Assembly: GCA_037954235.1 (NCBI GenBank)
Contig: JBBMOA010000017.1
Location: forward strand, 23,962,527 to 24,026,526
Length of the DNA: 64,000 bases
Source of the DNA: Aulostomus chinensis
Taxonomy: Eukaryota; Chordata; Actinopteri; Syngnathiformes; Aulostomidae
Direction: 5' to 3'
The translations under genes and the position numbers were made by a program. This document shows, one piece after another, positions 36,783 through 48,450 of this stretch (positions are counted from its first letter, which is position 1; every line of letters begins with the position of its first letter). The notes under the pieces were generated by a model. The model did not search any database and was not told the origin of the DNA. It worked only from the letters and a program-made list of their open reading frames with translations.

Positions 36783-38717
36783 AACCATGTCTGAAAATAC
36801 ACCAACACCTCACTAAAACACCTCATACTGTTGCCAGAAAAGTGACAAAAAAACGTCCCCAAAAAAACAATCAATGTTTTTGCCGGATCGACAGCTGAAA
36901 GTGTCCTGACATCATCGTCCAAGCGTCCTGATGCCTGGCTGACAAAGATAAAAAACACACCGTTTTTGTCACCACAACAACAGCTGGAAGGGTCCCAACG
37001 TCTAAAATATATACAGCTTTTTGTGTTTTTTGGGGGTCAGAGACACGACAGCATATCTCGCCACTTCTCGCTCCTGGCTCACAATTACATGGCTTGGATA
37101 GGAGCTATGGCGCCTTATGTTCAGGGCTGTGGGAACGAGAGCAAACAGGGAGGGAGAGCAGCCGGCTCAGGTTCATCAGCACAGACCATCACTGTCACAT
37201 TTAGGGTGAAAAACTAGCAGAGACTTCGCTACACATATTTGACAAAGCCACTGACGGGAACTGAGGTGTTTCTAAGTGCTCCAACTTAAATGTTCAATTT
37301 TTGGGGGGTTAAAATCATGCATTGCATTTAGGTCACAGTTGCCTTTGTACCCAAACCCAGTCCAGTTAATCTGCATGGGCACAGAGGAGAGAAATCCACT
37401 AAGGAAAAAAGAAGGTTAAGGCTGTGCACAGGATTTGATTTGAGCTCCCTCTCTTACCGACTGCAGCTCTGATGCCACGCTGCTTTTTATATCTCCGACT
37501 TATGTTGAGCCAATGTTCAAATTGCCTTTTTGTCAGCGATTCCCGGCGCATTCAAACCTGAACGGTCACAACATAAGCGTGACTGTGGGGCTGATCTGCA
37601 AAGACATCACTTTGTGTCAGTGACAGCGACATGTCAGCCTCCACTTTCCCTGTACACCTTTCAAAGAGAGCTACAGCAGCAGGGTGGCAGCTTTCTTGTG
37701 CTCCGTGTCCTATTCTGCCATCATCAGTGTTTCCAGGATGCAGAGCACATGCCTGGCTAGCCCTCCGATCTTTAAAAGAACTGCAAATGACATTAATAAA
37801 AGCAGAATGACGCGGGGCATGTGAGCGGCGATAACAGAGGACATGCTGTGCGGTGTTGTTAACGGAAAGGCTACTGTCATAAGGTTGCTTAGGCGGAATC
37901 ATTGATCGTATACAGTGGATGATGTTTTTCTGCACCTTGACAGACAGAACAAGACGAGAGGGAGAGAAAGAGCGTGAGGACAGGCAAGAATCAGCGGCTT
38001 GATTTTAATTGGGTCTTTGTTTTTCATCAGTCCCACATGACGAGACAATATTTATGAGTTTGATCTTCCCGCGTTGCTACGAAGGAACAATCCTGGCAGA
38101 GTGTGACATGCAATGAATCCCTTTTTCCTTTATTCCAGGTGGTGGCGTGACATTTTGTACGCGACGTAGGATTACATTCTGGAGCTGGTGCAGCATTCCC
38201 AGGTCAAACCTCACCTGCTGTAGCAGCAATAGCTCAAAGCCCATCCGTCAGAGGAGGTCAGGAAACCTTTAATGATGTCGGCGGGTCACAGCTTTGATTC
38301 CCGAGTCAAGGTGGAGAAAAACAAAAAGCTTAAACCGACCAAATGTTGGAGATTAGAAAAGGCTTTTATAAGAGAATAGGCATCCAGATAAACTCTGCTG
38401 CGGAATTATTGATGAGGTCATTGCTACCATGATGCGAGAAGGTCCTTCTTCTAGATGACATCTGCAGCTTCACACGCGCCTGAATCCTGCCTGTTTGTCA
38501 CCTGTAGAAACAGAACATCTCGCAGGGATGCACCTGATTCGATCTTTGGGGATTTTCCCGGTATTATGAGCTGGCGCAGAGACCTCTCCCGCACTAGAAC
38601 GTCGTTAGACCAGCCCCCCTCCTGACAGGGTGATATTACCCTCGGAACTCTGACACCAAATCAGAAAGCAGACACATCCAGGGAAGGGGAGCTCGATTTC
38701 ACTTGAATTCACTCGAG

Positions 38718-38766
38718 TTCTTCATGTCCTATTATATATTCCCTAATATTGATAGGACATGAAGAA
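38718..38766. repeat. 15-bp perfect inverted repeat, 19-bp spacer
   Basis: TTCTTCATGTCCTAT (38718-38732) and its exact reverse complement (38752-38766) flank an AT-rich spacer. No transposon terminal sequence or target-site duplication is evident. Confidence 0.95.
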
Positions 38767-39790
38767 AACATTCAAGATTGTAGATGTAGGTTGAGGCACT
38801 TTGCGTGGATGTAAAATTGATTCGGTTGCAGATTTTACCAGCATTCAGTTGTTTTCACTGCTGGACCTATGAACTTATAAAGGCTCAAAATGAGGGAGAA
38901 ATAATCAGAATCAAAAAGCTCATTAGTTCACCCACTCCTATGCATTTTGAGGGCCAGTTACTAAGGAAATATTCATTGAATTAAGGCAGAATTTTGCATG
39001 GATTCATTAGATATTGTAAAGTTTTTGTATCAAAAAATATCAGGTTATGCTGTGGCCCAGATGAATTCATTAGAATGACCCGCCTTTTATTTTGATATCA
39101 TTAAAAAAAAAACTTGTTTTTTGGAGACTTGATTTAAAAACACATTTTCACACCAACTGAAAGTATTCTTGCTCGCAGTGGATCTTCAATAAAAGCTCTT
39201 TCTTCACTCTCGTTATCAGCAGGGACCTTTGGCTGTTTAAACTTGAAGTGCTGCTTTCTTACTTTGGCTAGAAAGAAACAAAGAATGACCTGGAGCAACA
39301 GAAGAAGAAGACAAATGTATTCCCACATATCTACCCACACACACACACACGCACCTTCAGACACCCACAAATGCTGTGACACACAAATTTCAGGTTCCCT
39401 CCCACGGATTGTCTGATTTAACTCAATACTACTTGAAAAGTCCAGGCAGGAGTGAGGCCAAGGTTCAATTTGAACACACGGACACCCCGTTAGCCAGAAG
39501 ATTGCCAGCATCAAGTGGTGCTTTGCTAATAAAACTCAGAATGTGGGCAGAGCTGGAGAAGAAGGGGAGTGAATATGTCTTCTTCCCCTGCATGTGCACC
39601 CACAACCATCCAGCGAAAGGTCGGCTTGGATAAAGTGACCACCCTCTCTCCCGCCGTCCAACGGCACGGCTGTGATGACAGCTTCAAAGAGGCACAGATA
39701 GAGTTAATCTCGCATGCTCTCACTCAGCATGAGTGCATGAAAGACTTTCCCTCCAGGCAACTTTACCTGAACCCTCCCTGCCCACGCTCC
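38767..39790. other. non-coding stretch
   Basis: AT-rich up to about 39125, with a short (CA)8 at about 39336-39353. No gene is recognised. Confidence 0.45.
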
Positions 39791-39832
39791 GCCGCCGCAG
39801 CGGCAGCCGCAGCAGCAGCAGCAGCAGCAGCC
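39791..39832. repeat. GCN trinucleotide repeat (14 units)
   Basis: Fourteen GCN codons in one + strand frame (mostly GCA, with GCC and GCG), reading as poly-Ala. The other + frames read poly-Gln/Pro and poly-Ser/Arg, and the minus strand reads poly-Ala or poly-Leu in different frames. The codon mixture (GCC, GCG, GCA) is more varied than in a simple slippage repeat, but no flanking domain or splice signal supports an exon. Confidence 0.9.
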
Positions 39833-40960
39833 CCTCTGGTGCCAGATATTTCAGCATCACTACCTCTGCACATAGCGGGCACAACTTCAGGCAGGAACAC
39901 AAAGTTTGTACTGTACCTCATGTCTGAAAAAAAAGTGATTCCTCCTACCTGAGGCAATGTGAAAATGAATAGGAAGAGAAGGGAAAAAAATTAGACCGCA
40001 CACTACAAGAGACCAGACAGAGTGAATTGCAGCTTGCATGTGTAGAGCTCCAAGCCTTTGGATGTGATTCAAACGGGAGAAGCAATAACAGTTAGGCTCC
40101 GAAAACCTGGTATTAAACGGGCCCCGGGGCGAAAGACGGTTCAGAAATACTGATAAAGCTCCAACATTAAGGTTTATACCAAGGTATTGGAGAAATAAGG
40201 ACAATAAAGTTCCCATTCATTTAGGCTTCATAAACATTATATTGCACCTTTTATCTCACAACTGCACTTCTAATTAGTAACATTAAGGCATTGGCCTATG
40301 ATGCATTTTCTCTAGAGATGTCAGCACGCGTGCACAAACACCGTACTACACTTGTCACCCGTACCACCCTAACCTGAACCATTGCCACCCAATGATTCGC
40401 TCTACCTTTAAACCCACGTCTGAACCCTGAACGGCCATTTAAAAATCACACTTTGGACCTCAGAAATGTGGTAAAAACAAGGCTGTGCACACCTGCACCG
40501 AATGAAGACAGCAGAGGAAACGTAACAGTCAGACGTCTGGTTAGAGTCAGTACCGACAGTTCAAGTAACCAGAGAAATCTTTCGTAACATCCGGAGAAGG
40601 TCCATCGGACTCTCAGAATCACCATCGCCGAGGTCAAACGCGCTCGCAGCATGGGGCCCGCACACAAACAAAACAAACAAACAAGGGTTCAGGATTAAAA
40701 ATAACCACCTGACAGCTGATTGTTCGGCTATTAATATCATTGCGTTCACAAATTCTACCTGATATATTCAGGGTACCAAGCGAGCCGCTCTCCAGCAGAG
40801 AGGTCCTGTAGACTCTAGCTCCTCTCAGTTGCAGTCAGCAGTTTTACACATCACAACATTATAACCTTTAATAACGATTTGTTCTTAATATTGATGATTA
40901 GCTTGTGGTGTGGTCTATTTTTTGTTTCATAGTCATACAGATTTGTGTAAAACAATGTTC
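39833..40960. other. non-coding stretch
   Basis: No gene, RNA or repeat is recognised apart from short AAACAAAC runs near 40670. Confidence 0.45.
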
Positions 40961-41025
40961 TGGCTGGAGCCTATCCCAGCGGCTACGGGCGAGAGGCGGG
41001 GTTCACCCTGGACAGGTCGCCAGTT
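40961..41025 (-). mobile_element. SINE 3' tail fragment
   Basis: On the minus strand it reads CTGGCGACCTGTCCAGGGTG, GAACCCCGCCTCTCGCCCG, then GGGATAGGCTCCAGCC. This is the shared SINE tail with no head or body, so a 5'-truncated insertion. It keeps the GAACCCCGCCTCTCGCC block and so groups with the copy at 60.4 kb. Confidence 0.82.
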
Positions 41026-42672
41026 GAATGTGATTTGTAAATAGTAAATCTGTGAGCGATGATGAGGTCCTGAATTAATGAACTGAATCAAGGTGTGAAT
41101 TCAAAATGGCTGCAGACACTTGGAGTTTTATGTCATTAAGATCCCTCCATTCATTCACTTCTAAACTACTTTTTTGACACGGAGCGCTGCAAAGGGGTAG
41201 GAAGTCCTCCCAGGAATAAACTTGAGATTCCGGGTGATTGCACTGTGCATTAATCCACCGCGGGCACAGATTATTAGCATCCTGTAGCATCTAACTAGTG
41301 ATGCTGCTCAAGTCAAACTTGGGCTCTGAAAGTCTACAAAAGTGTTCCTTCCCCTCCGTTCGGACCATACCAACCTGCAAAAGGCAACATTCTTCACTAA
41401 TCACGTAATGTTGGGTGGTCATGGGTAAAAAACAGGGGTGCTAAAAGTGGAACTGGATGTGTCTGCTCAATTTGTCTGTTAAAACTGATTTGAGGTCTGA
41501 GATTTTGCAGCACAGCCTGGGCTGCTGTGAGACGTGCCTAATGCTGCCGAGTGAAGCCTCCGATCAATGCTGAGCTTTTTGCGCTCCCAGAGAGCTGCAG
41601 GGCACATGAGTATTGTCCCGCTCTCTGTCAGGTGTGATCACACACAGGTATCTTCCACCACAGCCTGCTGGGAGCATGAGAGCCGAGCATGCAGGGGCGA
41701 TCGTGGCAAAAAGAGTCTCATGTTGAGGCCTCTCTTTGCTCTCGCTCTCTAAGCCGCTTTGGTCTGCAGCTTTGCACTTTTTCAAAGTGCTGGCTGGTGC
41801 CATGGATGCTAAGCTTGCTACTCAGAGGCCGGCAGGCAGTCTAGGGAGAGAGGGAGAGATAGAGAGAGAATGTAAGAAATATGATCACAAGTACCTGTAT
41901 CAGCTGCCTCGGGGTACTGGTGGGTCTATGAAACGCTAGGTACACACGCACGCTCACATCCCACAACCCTCTCTGGCAAAATCTCCCTTGTGCTCATAAT
42001 TTGATTTCAGATCCTTCCCCCATCACTGTGCTCATGGCTGAGGACAATGAGCACAAGCTCTTGCTCTCTCCCGTGAACTTGATGTCACATTCAGCAAACT
42101 TCTCTCCTGGAATCTTTGCTCTCCGCTGATGAGATCGAGAAGCGGGCCTCCTCTTATTTTGTCAGGGAGCCGCTCACTTCTCTGTCCTTATCTTTTAGTT
42201 GGCAGCGCACAAGGCTGCACTCTCTTTTCTCAAAGGATTAGATATGCTGAGTGTTGAAGGCCTTTGCATACAAAACGGCGAGGCATAAGAGGACAAAGAC
42301 CTCAGTGTGGACTGCAGGTCTGTGATTGGACACCAAGACTGACAGCAAGTTAGAGACAACAAACGGGAGACAAGATCTCAGACTGAATGAATGTAATGAG
42401 GGCGACACTTCAAACCCCTCAGTATCATTACAAACAATTATTTCAGTTTCACAATTAATTTTCCACCAACTGCTAAGTTCCTTAACATTTCATTTAATTA
42501 AAATGTCTGAATGTTTAATGATCAAGCAACCCCAGTCACCAGAAGGAAGCACCGGCATTCAGCTATTCTGCAAAACAGAAGAAACAAAAGCGCTTATTGA
42601 AACAGAACTACCCTGTTAAAAGAATCCTGCTCTCTTACGTGGCAACACAATGCAGGTCTGGTTCAGTTCAGG
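41026..42672. other. non-coding stretch
   Basis: A small hairpin (GCACTTT, TTC loop, AAAGTGC; 41774-41790) and a GA-rich purine tract (41843-41870) are present. No gene is seen. Confidence 0.45.
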
Positions 42673-42673
42673 C

Positions 42674-42705
<32 letters not shown>

Positions 42706-42706
42706 A
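42673..42706. repeat. (CAA)11 microsatellite
   Basis: Uninterrupted CAA/AAC trinucleotide run. Confidence 0.97.
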
Positions 42707-43490
42707 CTAAACCGCTGGTTACAGTTACAGCAGCTCAACTCTGTGGCTCTGGCTAAAGTTGAGAAACACGCATCATAATGGACACAGACTCAAAGAAGAG
42801 TGCAATGTGATGCAGTCTTAAGAAGTCCCTCCTTGTACACCTCAGACATCAGGCTAGGTATTCACAGGGGATTTTGTTACTGACCTTGCTTGACCTACCG
42901 TCTTGATTTCCCATCGTACAGTTAGAAAAATATCAAAAACAAATAAATAAATGCTGCTTTTGGCTGAGGTAGCGCTTCTGCAGTTCGCCCGCAAATGTTC
43001 TCATTTCAAGGTGAAGGAAATATAAAAATATATATATAAAAAATACAATGTTAAGTTTGGTGCTCAAAGAGCTGAGTGAGAGCTGAGGCTTACAGTAAAC
43101 TTTAATCATGTGCTGGCTGAGGTGCCGTACTGCCAGACTGCTGAATCATCTCCAGCAGCCTCCAGCTCTATATGCTCTGCAGGCAGATCAATCCTGGGAG
43201 AAGAGAGCAGCCTGACACTATCAAGATATTCAGATCCTGGGCACACAGCTCCATTTTTCCTCTCCATCTTCACAATGTCACCCGCAGACAATGCCAGGAA
43301 ATGTCAGTTTTAATTAATAAATTAATTATTCCGGTTCCCTGAATGTAGTTGTCCCACGGTGATGAATGACTCCCACCAAGTGGCCTGCACCTCCTCAGTA
43401 TTTAGGAAAACAATTTAAAAGGACTCCCCTCTGCAAGAGTGAATTGGCTCTCCTGCTGTATGTAAGCAGGGCCAAGAGGAGGTGGTGGAG
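42707..43490. other. non-coding stretch
   Basis: An ATATATATA run lies at about 43025-43040. At 43106-43313 both strands are open over about 190 bp without an ATG-led, splice-flanked exon. Confidence 0.42.
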
Positions 43491-43530
43491 GTGTGCGTGT
43501 GTGTGTGTGTGTGTGTGTTGGGGGGGGGGG
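43491..43530. repeat. (GT)n passing directly into G11
   Basis: GT units 43491-43519 with one GC, then eleven G (43520-43530). Confidence 0.96.
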
Positions 43531-45495
43531 TCCCTTATTCTCAACTACAAACAACCTGACAGATAAAGACACAAGTCTGCACCTTTTAATATCCTTCAAC
43601 CTGTTGACAGAGAGTCCCCTTCCTTCAGTCTCTTGGTGTTGGGGCGCAGAACATCAGACCCCTGCAGGGACATTTGTGGTCTCTCTTCCTCCTCGTGTGG
43701 CAACACAAATGCTCAAGCACACTGCAGAGACTGAAAACTAATTAAGTTCCCGTTTAATCATCACACAAATTCTGAGTGAACTGCAGAACTGCTGCAAAGA
43801 ACAAAATGTCCATGGCGTGTGCTTGTATCGACTGGTACCGCAGGGTAAATAATGTGGCCAGAAGATGGCAGTATGGACAAGGTTATGTATGCGGTAACAA
43901 ACAAATTAGGAGGAAAGCCATCTCTCAGCGACACATCGTGAACCTCCTGCTGGGAAAGTTGTAACTGTTCTTTACTGCTAGCCAGTATCGGAGATGCTGC
44001 TGCTGTCTGGAGACGAAGAAGTCTGGGAAAATTCGGAAAGTCGCCGGTGTCAGAAACAGCCGGTCGAGAAGGTTTAAGGTCCTCTACATCGGCTCTTATT
44101 AGAAAAAAAAAGAGGTTTCCATCTCCTGTTGTGTACATTTACTCTTTTTTCAAAACAGGCAAAATCAAAACAAGTGAGTTTAAGAACAATTTTGAAAAAC
44201 TGGGGGAGTTCTTCAGAATTTCACCGTGAGATACCAATGAGCTACTTCACACTGTGCCTGAAAATACGGCGATGGAAACCTCTCACCTTGGCCCAGCTGG
44301 TCCTCCTCCACGCTCTCTATTGGCTAATATCATCCAAGGAAGCCGCTTCAGTCTTCCTGCTTCCTCTGCACGCCGTCTAACCCACCTCCATCCCAACTCC
44401 TCCTCTGCATTCTGTATCAGAACCAATCAACGTCTCCTCTGTTGGCATTGTTGCTGCCTCTGATCTGGGCTCTATGGGGTCTTTGCTGCTGCAGTTCTCC
44501 ATGTATATATTTCCATATGTACCTGAGGAGCAGCAGGGAGGTCTCCACAACAGAGCTGAAGCCCCACATTTCTCTAACCACCGCTTAGGCAGAGAATATT
44601 TGAGTGGTTCAAATTTGTCGATGGACTCTTCGTCCTGCCTCACACCTCAGTGAGGACTGCACCTGCAAGTCCTTCCTTTGACGCGTGTTCTTCAGCAGGT
44701 GCACGGGAACACCTGTAACAGCAGTCTCCACAGGTTAACGTCTGAAGCAAATTCAATTACTTTGAATAAGTAAGCAGCAATTATCCAAGACATGTTTTGG
44801 CTCTGTACCTTTCAGCAGCAGCTGGAGTGACTTGCAGAGAAAGTGGATGTGTCTCTCTCTGGCTTTAGTTGCTCTTGGAAGAAGTCTGCATTTTTATCTT
44901 TTCACAGACCACATTCCACTTCAGAGACCATAATGGCTGGATGCCAAAATGAATTTTTGTCTTTTAAAAAGCGCAGTACATTTTTCACATACCCATCAAT
45001 ATTTGTTCACAGATGTTTGCAATTATCTCGACTTAATGTGTAAGAACAGCTTTCTATTGATCGGCCCTCCAAACCCCCAAGTTTAAATCATTTCATTCAG
45101 CTCTGCTTTCTGCTCTTAAACAATAACACTCGCTCTGTTTGACTCTCGGCAGTTGCACAGAGGCAGAAGAAAAGGGGAGTAAAAAAAAAAACGCTATTTA
45201 TTTTACTTTTATCATTATTTTTCAGCGAGTTGTATCACAAAATGAACACTATAGATGGATGCTTCTTGTGCACTGCTGTTCATATACCAGTGTATTTTAG
45301 ATTCAAGAAGTCTTGGCCCGGTATCTCGTGTGTCAAAGGCTTTGGAGCAGCTAAAGAGATTATAAAGCACGCTGCCGTGAGCCTCTCGTCTAAACCTCCG
45401 TCTGTATCCTCCAACAGCATCCAGACAAAGACACCTCCGTTCTAATGATATCATAACACAGAGGGATGGGAGAGATCTGTATCAACACACATAAG
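43531..45495. other. non-coding stretch
   Basis: About 44240-44650 is a C/T-rich segment that looks repeat-like in composition, but I cannot name a family. Other frames are short. Confidence 0.4.
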
Positions 45496-45520
45496 AGCAG
45501 CAGCAGCAGCAGCAGCAGCA
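45496..45520. repeat. (GCA)8 trinucleotide repeat
   Basis: Uninterrupted AGC/GCA run without coding context. Confidence 0.96.
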
Positions 45521-46327
45521 CTGGGCTACGCTCCTCGTGTTTCTATGTGCCGCATCCCCTTAATGAACACATAAAATGGTTTTGGTGCTGGAAAAAACCC
45601 TGAGCAGCTTCCAGAACTGACGCGTAAATGAACCGCTTGGATCCAAACGAACATTTGAAACAAACCCAGTCTAATTTCAGAAAGGCAATAATTCCAGCGC
45701 ACACAGACTCTACGTGGGCGGCCCCCCCAGTTAGTGCAACACCAGAACCACGACAGTGTCAGCAATCGCAATGTCATTTGTTGAGGCAGTTAAGTTCTTC
45801 ATTTCCATATCTTTTTGAAGTAACAAATTAGACTTGACACAATGAAATTCAGCTTATGGCTTTATTTACCCCCTCTGAGGTAAACGTTGGTAGGATTTGT
45901 CTGCAGATAAACAGGATTACGCAAAAACTATGAAACTGAATTTCAGCATGGAGCACAGGCCATTCAGGTTTAGGGCAGATCAGTTGTGAAGAGGTGAATA
46001 ATGGCTTCTTTTTTAACTGAGTTTTTTAGCTGAGTTTACCTTCGCGGAGGCACTCGCTCTCCTGGTGCCCTCTAGTTCACTCCCCAGATCCAAAATTGGT
46101 TTCCTATATCGGCCCAGTGCCAACACCAATAACCGGATCAGATAGAGGAGAAAATACTGCCCATCCATGACACCATGACTCAGTCAAATGTCAGTAATCA
46201 AGAAGCTAAGGAGAGCTAACAGCATGCAAGGAGCTAAAGGGAAAACAGGAGTTCTCCTGAGTGTTTATCATCACTTCAATATAATTTCAGGAAATGTATA
46301 TGAATGTATTCATTACATTTAGTTTTC
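45521..46327. other. non-coding stretch with a possible repeat fragment
   Basis: At 46045-46085 CCTTCGCGGAGGCACTCGC and GTGCCCTCTAGTT resemble the end of a repeat common in fish genomes (CGGAGG...GCGCTCT...TCTAGTT), from memory and unverified. Confidence 0.4.
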
Positions 46328-46692
46328 AAATGTTAGGAAAATGGCAGCACGGTGGAGCAGTGGTCAGCACTGTCACCTCACAGCAAGAAGGTTGTGGGTG
46401 GAGCCCCGGCTGGAGCACGGGGTCTTTCTGGGTGAGTCTCCATGTTCTCCCTGTTCCTGCTGGGTTCTCTCTGGTACTCCAGCTTCCTCCACAGTCCAAA
46501 GACATCAAGAGGGACCAGGTTAATCCAGACTCTAAATTGACCGTAGGCGTGGCTGGGAGAGCCAATGGTTGTCTGTCTCTATGCGTTGGCCCTGCCATGG
46601 ACTGGTGACCTGTCCAGGGGGAAGGCTGCTGGGATAGGCTCCACCCCCACCACCCTCAACAGGAGAAGCGGAAATGAAAATGTTAGGAAAAT
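46328..46692 (+). mobile_element. tRNA-derived SINE with perfect 15-bp target-site duplication
   Basis: The body is at 46343-46677. The duplication AAATGTTAGGAAAAT is at 46328-46342 and 46678-46692 without mismatch, which fixes both ends. The head has an A-box-like TGGAGCAGTGG (46353-46363). Where the B box should be it reads GGGTGGAGCCCC (about 46396-46407) instead of GGTTCGANTCCC. The body (CTCCACAGTCCAAAGACATC, TTGTCTGTCTCTATGCGTTG) and tail (GACTGGTGACCTGTCCAGG, GGGATAGGCTCC, GGAGAAGCGGAAATG) follow. The intact duplication argues for recent movement by a LINE in trans. It encodes nothing; the 104-codon frame through it is spurious. Confidence 0.92.
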
Positions 46693-47494
46693 AATGAACA
46701 GGTCCAGTGCCAGTCTCATCCACGCAGCAAGACACAGCTTGTGACTGAAACAGCCTGGAACTTGGTAATGGTCGATACCCGGGTATCGGAACCAGGACTG
46801 GAGAAGTCGGATCTGTTCTAGCTCCATTACAGATCGATGAGCTCGACGTGAATAAATGGATTCAAGCTGACGACGCTTCTGTCTGAAAAACAAATTTGAG
46901 TCTAAGAAGCGGCACTCACTTGTACACAGGCTAACTGCAATATTTGCACGATTTCAGGCCCATGTGGCATCGTGAGTGATTTAATAGAACACGTGTGAAA
47001 AGTGACATCATCTGGCAGCTTCAACTCGCCATACGCCATCCCATGCCACGCCACCCACTACCACCTGTAAATTCTCACCCTGAGGGAAATGCTGAATTTA
47101 AATATGATCACACAACAGCAGTGTCTTATAATCAGGTTCCAAACAACAGAAACTGGTCATCAAGCAACACATGAACTCAGAGTCGTTGTTGTTGTTCTGC
47201 TTTTCTTGCCGCCACCGCAAATGCGCTACATGCAAGCATGAGCTCCATTATCGAGCACCAGGACTCAGGACTGCCCCAACGATAACATCCGTGACAGCGA
47301 CAGCTTCCAGGCACCCATAAATTTACTGAGTATAAAAATGTGGCGGTCTTCCACCTTGACCTTTATTATCCCATCTCCGTCTCCAAGCTGCTGCCGGTCA
47401 GCAGCGCGGTAAGTGCTCCAGTGCTGAATGGCTCAGTGTGTGATCCACTTTCATCCCCTGCTCCTGTTCAAAGCTGGATTCTTACCAATGATAC
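46693..47494. other. non-coding stretch
   Basis: No gene or repeat is recognised. Confidence 0.45.
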
Positions 47495-47735
47495 ATTTTG
47501 GAGGTTGTGAAAACTCGAGAGAGCAGCTGCTTTTTATTAGCCGTTCCTGTGGGCACAATTTACAAGCTATCAATGGAGACTGGAACAAAGAACTATAATG
47601 AGCTCATAGAGAACAAATGGGAGGAGGTAATGGCTGCGCGGGCCGGACAGCATACATTTAACCACCGTTTCATTTAGCAGGAGATGAATTGTTATTTTTA
47701 TGGAATCTTGAGAGTAATGCTGTTGATCACTGACC
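47495..47735. promoter_or_regulatory. candidate conserved non-coding element
   Basis: Unique sequence without low-complexity runs, carrying TTTTTATTAGCCG, CAATTTACAAGC, CTATAATGAGCTC and TTATTTTTATGG. The composition is enhancer-like. This is a composition-based inference only. Confidence 0.22.
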
Positions 47736-48179
47736 TCCACCGTGTAAACAAAATGCTGCGCTAGCCGAGGTCAAAACAGATTCTTCTTAACCTGCAGACA
47801 TTGACTTTAATATTCAGACAAAGTCTAAGAAGCTCGGGGCTTAATTGTGTATTCACGTCTTTGGCTCAATATTATGAGTGCAGTTACCCTCAAAGCTAAA
47901 GCGGCCATTTCCAGCCAGACTGCTATCTTTTGCTGCCTTTAAAAACCCATTGATCTGCTGACCTTCTCCAATAATGCAATTGGAAAAAGGAGATTTTGCA
48001 CGCAGCCAGACAATAATACTACCATAATCACATCAGGAGTCAACGTGTCAATGGTGTCTCTCGAAAAAGAAGGCTGAATAATGTCTTTAACACTACTGTC
48101 ACGTACAACCATATATTCTAAACTTGGCGCACGCACACACACCCTGCTGCCATAAAACACGGCATTTATAAAGACAATG
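47736..48179. other. non-coding stretch
   Basis: No supported feature; a short CACGCACACACAC lies at about 48129-48142. Confidence 0.45.
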
Positions 48180-48450
48180 TGATGTCACTGTGTTTCTCAG
48201 AGCTTTTATGGTTTGCAGGGGATTCACAGATTGTTAGCTCTGCAGGTTGGCTGTTAATTCCCACATGGCAGATGTGGAAAATTAGCAAATCTGATACAAA
48301 TGAGCTCCTGGGTTTTTATGGAAAATGGAATATTGAAGCATAATCCTATTAGATTCAGTGGTTATTGTTGCATGGGCTTGGTTATAATGAAATGCAGCTG
48401 ATTGTAATATATAACCTGAAATTGTAATTCCCTTGTTACACCTTGAACCA
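48180..48450. promoter_or_regulatory. candidate conserved non-coding element
   Basis: AT-rich and repeat-free, with GTTAATTCCC, AAAATTAGCAAATC, GGTTATAATGAAATGCAGC, GATTGTAATATA and TTGTAATTCCC. Dense ATTA cores plus absence of simple repeats resemble developmental enhancers. Conservation is untested. Confidence 0.25.

Larger units (their letters stand above)
36381..38717. other. non-coding stretch
   Basis: It contains a degenerate tRNA-like patch (36576-36650, listed separately) and an A-rich tract (36751-36782). An acceptor-like pyrimidine tract ending in AG is at about 38139, with no supportable exon after it. Confidence 0.4.

Noticed and set aside
39569..39957. Poly-Ala frames that could be an exon of a homeobox-type protein
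   Set aside because: Poly-Ala appears on both strands from the GCN repeat and the flanks show no domain or splice sites.
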